A DNA stretch of 64,000 bases from assembly GCF_001551835.1 (NCBI RefSeq), contig NZ_LODL01000005.1, forward strand, positions 201,073-265,072. The letters are read 5' to 3'. The DNA comes from Dechloromonas denitrificans (GTDB lineage Bacteria > Pseudomonadota > Gammaproteobacteria > Burkholderiales > Rhodocyclaceae). Shown here piece by piece: positions 36,003 to 43,841 of the stretch (position 1 is its first letter; every line of letters begins with the position of its first letter). The position numbers were made by a program, and so were the translations under genes. Below the pieces are notes generated by a model. It was not told the origin of the DNA. It saw nothing but the letters and a program-made list of their open reading frames with translations, and did no database searches.

Positions 36003-36272
36003 GTCGTTGCGCCCGGTGGGATTGTTGAGTGGCTGGATTCACGCCTCTACAGAAGGAGTTGTCTAGCTAACCTGGCTGAATTCGACCTTGTCATTGATGC
36101 AACAGGAGAAGAGGCGCTATCCAATTTCCTGAATGCGACATTCCGTCAGGACCGGTTTGTGGCGATGGTTTTTTCTTGGGTGGCTGGGGCAAGAGAAAGC
36201 ATTCATGCCCTATTCAAAGATACCCCCGAGGGTGCCTGCTGTTTCGGGCCAAATGTAATATTGAGACGCTAG
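36003..36272 (+). pseudogene. Remnant of a ThiF/E1-like adenylyltransferase
   Basis: The frame from 36003 reads VVAPGGIVEWLDSRL and then LAEFDLVIDATGEEALSNFL, the hallmark of the Rossmann core of ThiF/E1 ubiquitin-activating-like enzymes. It continues FSWVAGARESIHALF to a stop at 36272. It has no start codon with a ribosome site, and the nucleotide-binding N-terminal part is missing. Such E1 proteins occur in ubiquitin-like antiphage systems as well as cofactor pathways. Only this fragment of the gene remains. Confidence 0.5.
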
Positions 36273-36306
36273 AGGGATAGGTTGTCTGCAGTGTGTCCCA
36301 ACAGCG

Positions 36307-36579
36307 CTACTTTGCAAACGGCCCCGTGCACCACTGAGATTCGCATGGGTTTCCGTCGCCATCGCCATCCATCTGGGTATTAGGGCAGTTTCGAATAAAG
36401 TAGGTTGCCTCGGCGCAGGATGTCATCTGGGAGCAGTGGGTCCGGCCGTCGCACTGGAAGCGACCGGGTGCTGCATCAGCTGCGGAACCTACCAAAGCGG
36501 CTGGCTCCGAAGTTGACCGTACGCTTTGGCACCTGTGTCCCCTGTGGCGACTGACCGCTTCCAGGAAGCGGAATTCCAC
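36307..36579 (-). pseudogene. N-terminally truncated Excalibur calcium-binding protein
   Basis: The C-terminal 50 residues read FQCDGRTHCSQMTSCAEAT and then MDGDGDGNPCESQWC, the Excalibur domain with its DxDxDG calcium loop and conserved cysteines (36307-36459). The 40 residues before it have no family character, and their 5' end falls in the dispersed repeat near 36540-36600. No signal peptide is present, although the domain is normally exported. The 5' end has probably been replaced. Confidence 0.65.
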
Positions 36580-36592
36580 TGCCCGCTTTGCG

Positions 36593-36630
36593 GCTATGAA
36601 TTCGAAGCGAGGGCTGTCGCAAGCCGACCC
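36593..36630 (+). repeat. Dispersed repeat, copy R1 (38-base core)
   Basis: A 38-base core here matches the reverse complement of 37957-37994 with one mismatch. The two copies thus face each other around the zinc-ribbon gene. The copy shares its end, AAGCCGACCC, with the larger repeat family, but diverges after it. See the entries at 37850, 43190, 44114, 44896 and 45785. Confidence 0.8.
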
Positions 36631-36699
36631 TTTGCTGCCATTGATGGCGTCCCGAACGACGGGCCCTAGTAGATTAGTAAGCAGTCGTTCTCTGCTCCC

Positions 36700-37716
36700 T
36701 CACGCGAATTTCACTACGAGTGACGCCACAATGCCCGCGAGTGTCGCACCGATGGTCAGCCATTTGATGCGCAGTTCGATATCCTCGCGTCTATCCTTCC
36801 TGGTAGTTCGCTCGTCCTCACGTCTGTCCTTTTCCGCCTGCCGTATCTCCTGACGCTCCCGCTCTCGAGTTGCAAGCTGGTGCTTCGCAAGTGCTCTCAA
36901 GAGTTCCTCTGGCAGGTGCTTAACATTGATTTTCGGCCCAATTGCTAGTCCGCTATCGACCAGCGCATGTAAGGCAGTTTCATCAAGCCGCTGAAAAAGT
37001 GGTTCTAGTTTTTTTAGGGCCTCCAGTTCGGCTGGTGAGCGGTTCCCCGCAGCGGCAGCCGCTTCGTAGACCACTTCATTGGCAAGGTAGCCTCGCCAAA
37101 GAGTCTCCTCGAAAACAGGTTCGCTCACGATTGATAGAGCTCGAAAAGTACCCATCATGTAGCCAGCCCATGCTGCCCTCTGAGCATTTTCGTTCTCAAT
37201 CGACCATTTGATACCACCACAGAACATCGACGCAGCAAAGATGTACCAGTCACGCGATTGCTTGTCCGCTTCAAGCCGAGCAATTAGCTCCTTGGTACCA
37301 TCTTCGGTTGCGAGGTTCAGCCCCTTGGCCGCTTCTGTCTTCTCAACATAGTTATCGAATTCCTTTTCAAGGTTGTCTACAAACTCAGTAATGCTCTCCT
37401 CTGTAGGCGCGTTACTGACAAAAAACTGGTTTAGCAGGAACGGCAGCCCAGACCGAAATAGCTTTCCATTCGCCTTTGGCTCCAGAGATAGGGTTATCCA
37501 ACCTGCTGGAATAGTGAATTGTTCTCCGGCTTCGACGCGGATACCTTCGCCATTGTCACCCGGCCTTACGAAGTGCACAGTACGGCCGCAATCCTTGCAC
37601 TCGGTACTCACGTGCGGAACAGAAAGAGGGAGCGTACTTTTCCCGCATTGAGGACAGAACTTCTCTGGCAGAACAGCAGGTACCTCAGAGGTGCTGGTGT
37701 TGATTGTTTGGTTCAT
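36700..37716 (-). CDS. Zinc-ribbon protein with C-terminal membrane helix
   Basis: I do not recognise this family. The 338-residue product has an N-terminal zinc ribbon (Cys21, Cys24, Cys40, Cys43 as CXXC-X15-CXXC), a long mainly helical middle, a strongly charged coiled-coil segment (about 280-315, rich in R, E, D) and one C-terminal membrane helix (about 318-336). The layout suggests a tail-anchored cytoplasmic protein. It lies alone between inverted repeat copies R1 and R2 and has lower GC than the backbone, which suggests acquisition. Confidence 0.7.
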   Translation of the reverse strand: MNQTINTSTSEVPAVLPEKFCPQCGKSTLPLSVPHVSTECKDCGRTVHFVRPGDNGEGIRVEAGEQFTIPAGWITLSLEPKANGKLFRSGLPFLLNQFFVSNAPTEESITEFVDNLEKEFDNYVEKTEAAKGLNLATEDGTKELIARLEADKQSRDWYIFAASMFCGGIKWSIENENAQRAAWAGYMMGTFRALSIVSEPVFEETLWRGYLANEVVYEAAAAAGNRSPAELEALKKLEPLFQRLDETALHALVDSGLAIGPKINVKHLPEELLRALAKHQLATRERERQEIRQAEKDRREDERTTRKDRREDIELRIKWLTIGATLAGIVASLVVKFA

Positions 37717-38136
37717 ATGGTTGCCTTTCCCGTTTGCTCCGAAACGATTGCGAACAATAGTCTGAAGGCATATTACCGGGTGGCCCCAACGTGAACGAAC
37801 ACTTTTGGGCTCATTGCTGACATTCTCTGTATATCACTCGACCGGCCGCCCATGGCCGGTTTGGTGAGGTCGGCAACGGCCGCTTTGTGGCACTCCGGTT
37901 CGAAAAACCTGGCTTGGGCTGACTGGCCGCTATCGGGAAACCGCTATGGCAGCTTTGGGTCGGCTTGCGACAGTCCTCGCTTCGAATTCATAGCTCGAAA
38001 GCGGCCAGTCAAATTATGATTCCCGAAACCGGCCTCTCGCCCCAGGATACTGACGACCCAATGGAGTCATTCAAGATATTCGTTCAGTAGGACAGCTTAA
38101 CAGCCGGTTCCGGACGGTGATAACAAGACAAATGGG
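37717..38136. other. Gene-free stretch carrying repeat R2
   Basis: No gene is supported in these 420 bases. Positions 37850-37994 are a copy of the dispersed repeat. The rest includes a 3' flank (37995-38080) whose TGACGACCC ending resembles that of repeat module A at 45785, and a short AT-rich part upstream of the zinc-ribbon gene that may hold its promoter. Confidence 0.5.
37850..37994 (-). repeat. Dispersed repeat, copy R2
   Basis: Read on the - strand, this copy starts with the 38-base core shared with R1. It continues as module B: GACCCAAAGCTGCCATAGCG, then TTTCCCGATAGCGGCCAGTC, then GGTTTTTCGAACCGGAGTGC, and ends in GACCTCACC. The same blocks recur, about 70-90% alike by eye, in R3, R4 and R6. 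Confidence 0.82.
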
Positions 38137-38460
38137 CTAGGGAACTATCATCCAAGGATAAGAAGCCGTTCCAGGAATACCTCCAGCCTTCCATTCCTTG
38201 TATCGTTCCCTCATGCAGTAAAAGCAAGGACGAAAGCCACTGGCAATCGCCGTAGCTTCGTCTGCGAAAAATACTCGGCTTTTTACATAATTGCCATTGG
38301 CTAGGTGACGTTTTGCCGATGGACAATTCAGGCGCCCATAAATTCGGCCTGGCGCATACCCTCCAAGCTGGCCCGGCGTCGTAGATTCATAGGTGCTGGC
38401 ATCTGGTGCCCGAAGTCGATAAAACTTTCCCGATACTTGGTCAGTCGTTGTTGTCGACAT
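38137..38460 (-). CDS. Stand-alone Ada-type zinc-binding domain protein
   Basis: The ATG at 38460 follows AAAGGGACGATT and gives 107 residues. The core (about 45-95) reads GRLNCPSAKRH and then FFADEATAIASGFRPCFYCM, which matches the Ada N-terminal zinc domain (FF...EEA...GFRPCxxC). One of the four zinc cysteines appears replaced by His. In Ada this domain repairs methyl phosphotriesters and binds DNA; stand-alone versions are of unknown role. It is divergent from an ADP-ribosylglycohydrolase with 99 bases between. Confidence 0.7.
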   Translation of the reverse strand: MSTTTTDQVSGKFYRLRAPDASTYESTTPGQLGGYAPGRIYGRLNCPSAKRHLANGNYVKSRVFFADEATAIASGFRPCFYCMRERYKEWKAGGIPGTASYPWMIVP

Positions 38461-38559
38461 AATCGTCCCTTTCATTGCGATATGATGAAAACTAATCAGA
38501 ATACTATCCCATATGGCTAACTTGGCAATGCGCTGAATCCTAGGGTCTCGAACTTGAGC

Positions 38560-39663
38560 ATGAACACACCAACAGAATTGTCGATGGGCGAAAAGCTTCG
38601 CGGTTGCTTGCTTGGGGGGGCAGTGGGTGACGCACTTGGAGCACCCGTGGAGTTCCTATCTATTGCCGAAATAAAAGCTAGATTTGGTCCGGATGGCATC
38701 CAAGACTATGCACCAGCTTATGGCCGGCTAGGTGCTATTACAGACGACACTCAGATGACGTTGTTTACGGCTGAAGGATTGCTGCGTGCCTATGTTCGCG
38801 CTGGTACCCGGGGCATGGTCTCCGTCACCTCTGTCGTTAGCCATGCTTACCTTCGTTGGCTTTGGACTCAGGGTATTCAGTCCGAGACAAAACCACAGCC
38901 AGAGCAGGTAAGAGGATGGCTGTGGGGAATTAAGGAGCTTCACAGCCAAAGGGCGCCTGGTAGAACTTGCATATCTGCCGTGAAGGCCTTCACAAACTTA
39001 ACCGACCGACGAGCCGACAACGATAGCAAGGGCGCAGGAGGAATAATGCGCGTCGCCCCGGTGGCAATGATGTTTGCCGGTCAGCCCGATGAAACAAGAG
39101 AAGTTTTCCATTTGGGGATGGAAACCGCTTGGCTTACCCATGGCCATCCCTCAGGCTTTCTTTCCGCGGCCGCCTTTGCGGTCATTCTTCATGCAGTCTT
39201 GTGCAACGAGCCTTTGGTTGAGGGCATTGACCGGGCAAGGCAATGCTTAAGTCATGAAGAAGGTCACGAGGAATGCGTCGCTGCACTAGATAAGGCAGTC
39301 AGCCTAGCGGGTGGCGACCTGGCACACGAGGCAGCCATCGGCCAACTGGGAGAGGCTTGGGTTGGCGAAGAAGCCTTGGGAATTGCGGTGTATTGCACAC
39401 TCAAGGCGAGCAACTTCCAACACGGCGTCCTCATGGCCATCAATCATGATGGCGACTCGGACACTACAGGCTCTCTGGTTGGCCAGCTGCTCGGTGCTTT
39501 CTATGGCGAGGCCGGGATACCCGAGCGTTGGCTAACTCCGCTGGAAATTCGAGACACCATTATGCAGTTGGCCAGCGACATAGAGCAGCATTGGCGCTGG
39601 AACCTAGATTTCATGTCCGATAGCTACGATGCAGGGGTGGTCGAGCGTTATCCTGGCGGATAA
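38560..39663 (+). CDS. ADP-ribosylglycohydrolase (DraG/ARH family)
   Basis: These enzymes remove ADP-ribose from proteins or nucleic acids using two magnesium ions. The 367-residue product has GGAVGDALGAPVEF near the start, TDDTQMTLF (about 60-70) and GDSDTTGSLVGQLLGAFYG (about 300-320), which supply the metal-binding aspartates. The start may be the ATG at 38560 or a TTG two codons upstream. No ADP-ribosyltransferase lies nearby, so the substrate is unknown. Confidence 0.88.
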   Translation: MNTPTELSMGEKLRGCLLGGAVGDALGAPVEFLSIAEIKARFGPDGIQDYAPAYGRLGAITDDTQMTLFTAEGLLRAYVRAGTRGMVSVTSVVSHAYLRWLWTQGIQSETKPQPEQVRGWLWGIKELHSQRAPGRTCISAVKAFTNLTDRRADNDSKGAGGIMRVAPVAMMFAGQPDETREVFHLGMETAWLTHGHPSGFLSAAAFAVILHAVLCNEPLVEGIDRARQCLSHEEGHEECVAALDKAVSLAGGDLAHEAAIGQLGEAWVGEEALGIAVYCTLKASNFQHGVLMAINHDGDSDTTGSLVGQLLGAFYGEAGIPERWLTPLEIRDTIMQLASDIEQHWRWNLDFMSDSYDAGVVERYPGG

Positions 39664-39666
39664 TCT

Positions 39667-39694
39667 CTCGGTCAGCTTGTGACCGAGTATTTTT
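39667..39694 (+). terminator. Intrinsic terminator after the ADP-ribosylglycohydrolase gene
   Basis: Arms CTCGGTCA (39667-39674) and TGACCGAG (39680-39687) with loop GCTTG are followed by TATTTTT. It lies three bases after the stop codon. Confidence 0.8.
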
Positions 39695-40045
39695 CACCAA
39701 AGCTTGCTAGTAAAGCGAGAATTTCGCCGAGCCGCGGCATCCATTCCTCGGGAGTGAGACTGGAGATGCAGGCTTTTTTCCCCATCCTGCTTGAGGTGAA
39801 TCTCCAAGGCCCTTACCCGGTGACAACATTGAACATGAAAAATGAATGTCGGCTTCAACGGGAAAAGCCGCCGCGTAATTAAAGGAAAGAGAGTCTCTGC
39901 TTCTGGCCGGACTGAGGCAATTAGGGCGTCAATTTGCTCACCGAATAGCGGACATTGAGTCAGCCTCGACGAAACCTTCGGTATTGAAATTGGATGGCTA
40001 TGTCGACCGGCGGCATTTCGCCGGATGCTGTCTCCTTTTTTGGCG
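39695..40045. other. Gene-free stretch
   Basis: No gene is supported. A 67-codon frame (39679-39882) overlaps the terminator and has no family character. Around 39935-39965 the words CCGAATAGCGGACATTGAGT and AGTCAGCC resemble part of repeat module B and may be a decayed copy. Confidence 0.35.
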
Positions 40046-40429
40046 CTATTGTCCGATAACCCGCCGCGCGTCTTTCATTGACCCGTTGAAATACCATACC
40101 AAGCCACACATCCAGTAAAGAGACAACGAGGCAGGCCAGTTGGCCTCGCGCATGAACGCGAGAGCTTCGGGATTGACCAAATGCCAATACAAGGCATAGC
40201 AACCATCAACGCACCACCACGTTGCAAAAAGCATGAAGGGCAGAGCCTTCCAGCGCCGCTCAACTATGACGTGCATTGACCATCCTGCAGTCAGGTAGGT
40301 AAACCCCGCCATGATTATGCTGATGGGAATGTCCCAGTCAGGTGCTTCGTAATAGTACGAACCCGCAATAAGCAATCCCAAGCCGATTCCAAGCGTAAGA
40401 ACCTTCCAGGGGCGGAGCAATTCATTCAT
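40046..40429 (-). CDS. Small four-helix membrane protein
   Basis: I do not recognise this family. The 127-residue product (MNELLRPWKVLTLGIGLGLL) has four predicted membrane helices (about 8-27, 34-56, 64-85 and 98-116) and a short charged end. The start codon lies directly against the truncated HAD gene at 40430, and no clear ribosome site is visible, so its promoter region may have been replaced. Confidence 0.55.
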   Translation of the reverse strand: MNELLRPWKVLTLGIGLGLLIAGSYYYEAPDWDIPISIIMAGFTYLTAGWSMHVIVERRWKALPFMLFATWWCVDGCYALYWHLVNPEALAFMREANWPASLSLYWMCGLVWYFNGSMKDARRVIGQ

Positions 40430-40431
40430 AA

Positions 40432-40884
40432 GAAACCGAAGGGGCGTCCCTGTTCGAATGGGTTCCGCTCCTGCGGCCCGCCCTGTACGAGGCCCTCTCG
40501 ATAAAAATTGTACTTTCAACATCCTGGGGCCGAGCTCTCGGGCACCGCCAGGCATTGGCTTGGCTGCCAGGATGGTTGCAATCCCGGGTCGTCGGGGGCT
40601 GCTGGCACCGCAGGTATGCCGCAGAAGACGGCTGGCTGCACGTTTGGCACACCTTTTCACGATACGAGCAAGTCAGGCACTATGTCATCAGGCGTAGCGT
40701 CCAGGACTGGCTGGCGTTGGACAACGACGATGATGGTTGGCCTGACGACGAGCGCCACCGGCTGGTCAAGACCGACGACATGAAGGGGCTGGCCGAAGAG
40801 GGAAAAGCCGAGGAGCTGCGGGTACGGCTGGTGGCTTTAGAAGCAGCTTACCAAGCTCGAACCGGCCGCGGACCAGCTGGCTGA
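40432..40884 (+). pseudogene. 5'-truncated HAD-family protein (RNA-repair-associated HAD type)
   Basis: The frame reads SLFEWVPLLRPALYEALS, then KIVLSTSWGRALGHRQALAW, and later DWLALDNDDDGWP and LVKTDDMKGL. This matches the middle and end of a small HAD family (motif II STSW, motif III/IV LDND). The N-terminal DxDGVLHP with the catalytic aspartate is missing: an in-frame stop at 40429 ends the reading frame upstream. The later ATG at 40555 would leave only the second half. The protein cannot be active as a phosphatase. Confidence 0.65.
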
Positions 40885-41408
40885 ACGGCTCCCTCTCCCG
40901 CCGCTTGCCAAGACTTGGCAGTCCGCCTTGAAATACGCGAACCGTCGCGTACTTCAACCACGCTGCGAGCCGAATTTACGGAAACCTATCAGCCAAACTA
41001 TAAGTTCTTTGGCATAAGTAGATGGCTAGGTGGCAGAGCCGCAGGCATAAGAAAGCCCCGGCTAGCGGGGCTTCTTGGTGCAGTCGCCTTGGTGGCCGAC
41101 CGAGGCGGCGCCTGCTGCCTGAGAAACTTCAGGCGCTGCCGGTGACACTTGAAATATCCAGGAAACAACTAAAACTCGGCTTCACATCAGTAAGGCACTG
41201 GTATTTGCCGTATTGATGCTTTGGGTCTAAGCAACCCTGTGACGCGGGAGGTTCCAGCCTCATTCGTCACGTGATTTATAGTAAAACAAATCTTGCTTTG
41301 CAACCAGATGGATTGACCGGATAAGCAAATGAATGTGACTACACGAATGACCCAAAATTGAATCCGATACGTCGGGCCAGATTTTCCTGCCAAGGGATTG
41401 TTGTGACT
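40885..41408. other. Gene-free stretch with a terminator hairpin
   Basis: No gene is supported in this part. The hairpin at 41053-41073 is described separately. The DNA from 41200 on is AT-rich and leads into the palindrome upstream of the nucleotidyltransferase gene. Confidence 0.4.
41053..41073 (+). terminator. Terminator-like hairpin
   Basis: Arms AAGCCCCG and CGGGGCTT enclose the loop GCTAG and are followed by CTTCTT. The T-tract is interrupted, so strength is uncertain. It lies about 170 bases after the truncated HAD gene. Confidence 0.55.
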
Positions 41409-41479
41409 AATCCTCAATAGAGGGATATATATCCCTCTATTGAGGATTTTGCAGAAAAGTCCTCCTATAGAAGGGATAA
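41409..41479. promoter_or_regulatory. 40-base perfect palindrome plus third half-site
   Basis: Positions 41409-41448 form a perfect palindrome with 20-base arms (left arm AATCCTCAATAGAGGGATAT) and no loop. A third, imperfect copy of the half-site (TCCTC, then ATAGA, then GGGATA) follows in direct orientation at 41458-41479, 25 bases before the start codon. This is the layout of an operator for the HTH protein encoded just downstream. Confidence 0.7.
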
Positions 41480-41503
41480 CCATCCCCAATTCAAGGAATT
41501 GCC

Positions 41504-42061
41504 ATGAGTCTTGCCGACTTTCTCTTCACTCCATGCTTGCAGCGTGTGCTGGCGGCTACGTTGCTGCAGCCTGAGCGCAGTTTTACGCTACAGGAATTGC
41601 TCAAATTGGCGGGCAGTGGGCGTGGAAGTGCTCAAAAACAGGTGGACCGCTTGGTCGAGGCCGGCGTACTTAGAGAAGACCCGCGCCGAGGTAGGCAACG
41701 GAGTATCCGAGCAAATACTGAGTTCCCACTTTATCCAGAGCTAGTGGCCATCGCGCGCAAGTCATTTGCCATTATGGAGCCGTTGAAAGAAGCCCTTGCG
41801 CTATTTGCAGGTCACATCAACTCAGCGTTCGTTTTTGGCTCCGTTGCCAAGGGCTCGGACAGCTCCCGGAGCGACATTGATATGATTGTCGTCGGAATCG
41901 CCTCTCTCCTTGAACTGTCCGAGGCCTTGCACATTGCCGAGCAAGGCATGCTACGCCCCCTCAACTTCTCTCTGTACGAGCCTGCTGAATGGGCTGCACT
42001 GATAGAGTCTGACCCAATCATGGCCCAAATTGCCCAAGGCCCTATCCTGAGAATTCTGTGA
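41504..42061 (+). CDS. HTH-nucleotidyltransferase fusion protein (MNT type)
   Basis: The 185-residue product joins an N-terminal winged helix (about 10-70; LQELLKLAGSGRGSAQKQVD) to a minimal nucleotidyltransferase domain (about 95-185). The latter has FGSVAKGSDSSRSDIDMIVV: Gly112-Ser113 and the metal-binding Asp124 and Asp126. MNT proteins can AMPylate partner proteins, for example in HEPN/MNT toxin-antitoxin pairs, and some regulate transcription. No HEPN gene is adjacent. A perfect palindrome upstream suggests self-regulation. Confidence 0.83.
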   Translation: MSLADFLFTPCLQRVLAATLLQPERSFTLQELLKLAGSGRGSAQKQVDRLVEAGVLREDPRRGRQRSIRANTEFPLYPELVAIARKSFAIMEPLKEALALFAGHINSAFVFGSVAKGSDSSRSDIDMIVVGIASLLELSEALHIAEQGMLRPLNFSLYEPAEWAALIESDPIMAQIAQGPILRIL

Positions 42062-42138
42062 TGCCGCTTCAGCGATTGGTCGAGGGCACTTCTTCCCGTA
42101 TTGTTCAGACAAATGCTTAGCAGAGCGAGAGAGTACCA

Positions 42139-43098
42139 ATGCCTAGAGAACACCCCACCAGCTCGCCCTCGCTCCCCGAGGTCATCGCTGTCGAACCGAT
42201 GCTTGACCGGTGGTTGAAGCTGACATTTGCCACTGGTGAAATCCGTCAGTACGACGTCGACCCTTGGCTATCCAAAGGCATGTTCCAGGCCCTTCGCGAC
42301 CCCCTGCTCTTTCGGCAAGCGTTTGTCCAGCACGGTACCGTTTGTTGGCCGGGAAACCTGGACATAGACCCTGAGTGCCTCTCGGAGAAGAGCGTGCCGT
42401 GGTCTGAGCCCAGTCTGCGGGACCCCAACGAGCCGGTCCTGAGCAGAGAGGAGGCTTTGGCTCTTCGGGCTGCTGGTGAGTGGCGGCTTGTCCAGCGACC
42501 AGAACTCCGAAAGTCCAGGGGTACCTTGCCCTGTTCAGCCGGGGAGAGCGGACAACCAATTCCGATGCTCTCCACTGTAGTCACGCTGACCCAAGTTCCC
42601 AAGGGCACATCCGGCCTTGGCACGACCTTGGCCGCGGGCACGCTCGGGACAGTAATCGAGCCCCTGGATGAGTACACCTGTCTCGTTGAGTTCGCCGCTG
42701 AAGATGGCGTGTCCGCGGGCGAGGTGCCCTTGCGTTACGACGAGCTTCTGCCGGTGAGCCGCGTCGTTCACCTCGTTAACGAGTCGGAGCGGCCAAACTT
42801 CGACCAGGCTGTCGCGGATATGCAAGCGTTCGTTGAGGAAGGGCAAGCCCTGGCTCGTGCCACCGCCGAGCCCCTCCCTAAGCCCCCGACCGGCTTTGCC
42901 TCATGGCTTGATTATGCCGTTGAGTGCGTGGACACTCGGTCGGCCGAACTCGAACATCTGTTCGATGACACTGGTGCCGTACCCAGTCGGGCGGCTATGG
43001 AGCAGGCGGTCCGCAAGGAACTTACGGAACTCCGCGTACTAGCGGCTCTTCAGGCTAGGCTCGGTCAGGAAACCACTGGAAATCAAGGGGTATCCTGA
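42139..43098 (+). CDS. DUF2442-DUF4926 fusion protein
   Basis: The 319-residue product starts with a DUF2442 domain (about 12-80; VIAVEPMLDRWLKLTFATGE and QHGTVCWPGNLDIDPE). A linker follows, then a DUF4926-like SH3-type segment (about 145-205; GTLGTVIEPLDEYTCLVEFA), and a helical C-terminal region. Both domains are usually separate short proteins near toxin-antitoxin or accessory genes. It follows the HTH-nucleotidyltransferase by 77 bases and may be transcribed with it. Function unknown. Confidence 0.65.
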   Translation: MPREHPTSSPSLPEVIAVEPMLDRWLKLTFATGEIRQYDVDPWLSKGMFQALRDPLLFRQAFVQHGTVCWPGNLDIDPECLSEKSVPWSEPSLRDPNEPVLSREEALALRAAGEWRLVQRPELRKSRGTLPCSAGESGQPIPMLSTVVTLTQVPKGTSGLGTTLAAGTLGTVIEPLDEYTCLVEFAAEDGVSAGEVPLRYDELLPVSRVVHLVNESERPNFDQAVADMQAFVEEGQALARATAEPLPKPPTGFASWLDYAVECVDTRSAELEHLFDDTGAVPSRAAMEQAVRKELTELRVLAALQARLGQETTGNQGVS

Positions 43099-43189
43099 GG
43101 ATACCGGACGCACAGGCACATAGCAGTTGAAGCCGCTACTATCGAAATTGGATGACAACCCCGAGCGGCTCATTTTGGGTGGGTAGTGT

Positions 43190-43282
43190 GAGGTCGCCAA
43201 CGGCTTTGTGGCAGTCCGGTTCGAAAAACCCGGCATAGGCTGACTGGCCGCTATCGGGAAACCGCTACGGCACTTTTGGGTC
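43190..43282 (-). repeat. Dispersed repeat, copy R3
   Basis: On the - strand this reads GACCCAAAAGTGCCGTAGCG, then TTTCCCGATAGCGGCCAGTC, then GGTTTTTCGAACCGGACTGC and GGCGACCTCAC. It is the closest match to R2 over module B. It lies in the 200-base gap between the DUF2442 gene and the next gene. Confidence 0.82.
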
Positions 43283-43299
43283 GTCTACTGCCGGTTAAT

Positions 43300-43695
43300 C
43301 TACTCGCTGTCGATTACATCAGCCTTTGGGAAATCGGTCCGGACCTTAATGCCGATAAGTTGCCCGTCCATGAATTTAGCTTCGTATTCGTGCAGAGTTC
43401 CGGCTGCGTCATCGCCGTAGAAATTAACTATCCCGTGGGCCTCGGGGTGGTGTACCAAGTTTGGCGCCCAACGAAGGCTACCCTTCAAGTCTTCTAGTGT
43501 CCCGTCCGCTGCATCTGGGTTGGGCCTCTCTGCTTTGGGCACAGTTTCGTAATGACCGTCATCCAAATATAGGCCGTCTCCCCGGATGACATGTGTTGCC
43601 AAAACACGTTCGAAATCCTTGGTCTGAAATAGCGGGTCACCCTCGAAATCATCTGGCAGAGGCACCTCGCATCGGATGTTGTCAAACATGCTCAT
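43300..43695 (-). CDS. Hypothetical protein, acidic, phage/island type
   Basis: I cannot assign a function. The 131-residue acidic product starts MSMFDNIRCEVPLPDDFEGD, a start pattern I associate with short orphan proteins of phages and islands that begin MFDNIRC. It has no membrane helix or signal peptide. An ATG two codons in (43689) is the alternative start. Repeat R3 lies directly downstream. Confidence 0.6.
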   Translation of the reverse strand: MSMFDNIRCEVPLPDDFEGDPLFQTKDFERVLATHVIRGDGLYLDDGHYETVPKAERPNPDAADGTLEDLKGSLRWAPNLVHHPEAHGIVNFYGDDAAGTLHEYEAKFMDGQLIGIKVRTDFPKADVIDSE

Positions 43696-43841
43696 CTAAA
43701 TCCCCTCCTAATCGTCGCTGAGTGTCAGCGGGGTTGTCATGAATCTGCCGGCTCTGTCTTGTTTCAGAATATGCCGGCTCAATCAATGGCTTTTTGTGCC
43801 GTTATGGGTCTATCTGTCATTCAACAGCACGGTGAAAACTC

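Noticed and set aside
35857-36066. 69-codon open frame after the aas break
   Set aside because: It has no family character, lies over a G/C-rich spacer, and is in a different frame from the ThiF remnant that overlaps it.
39679-39882. 67-codon open frame downstream of the ADP-ribosylglycohydrolase gene
   Set aside because: It starts inside the terminator hairpin and shows no motif or ribosome site.
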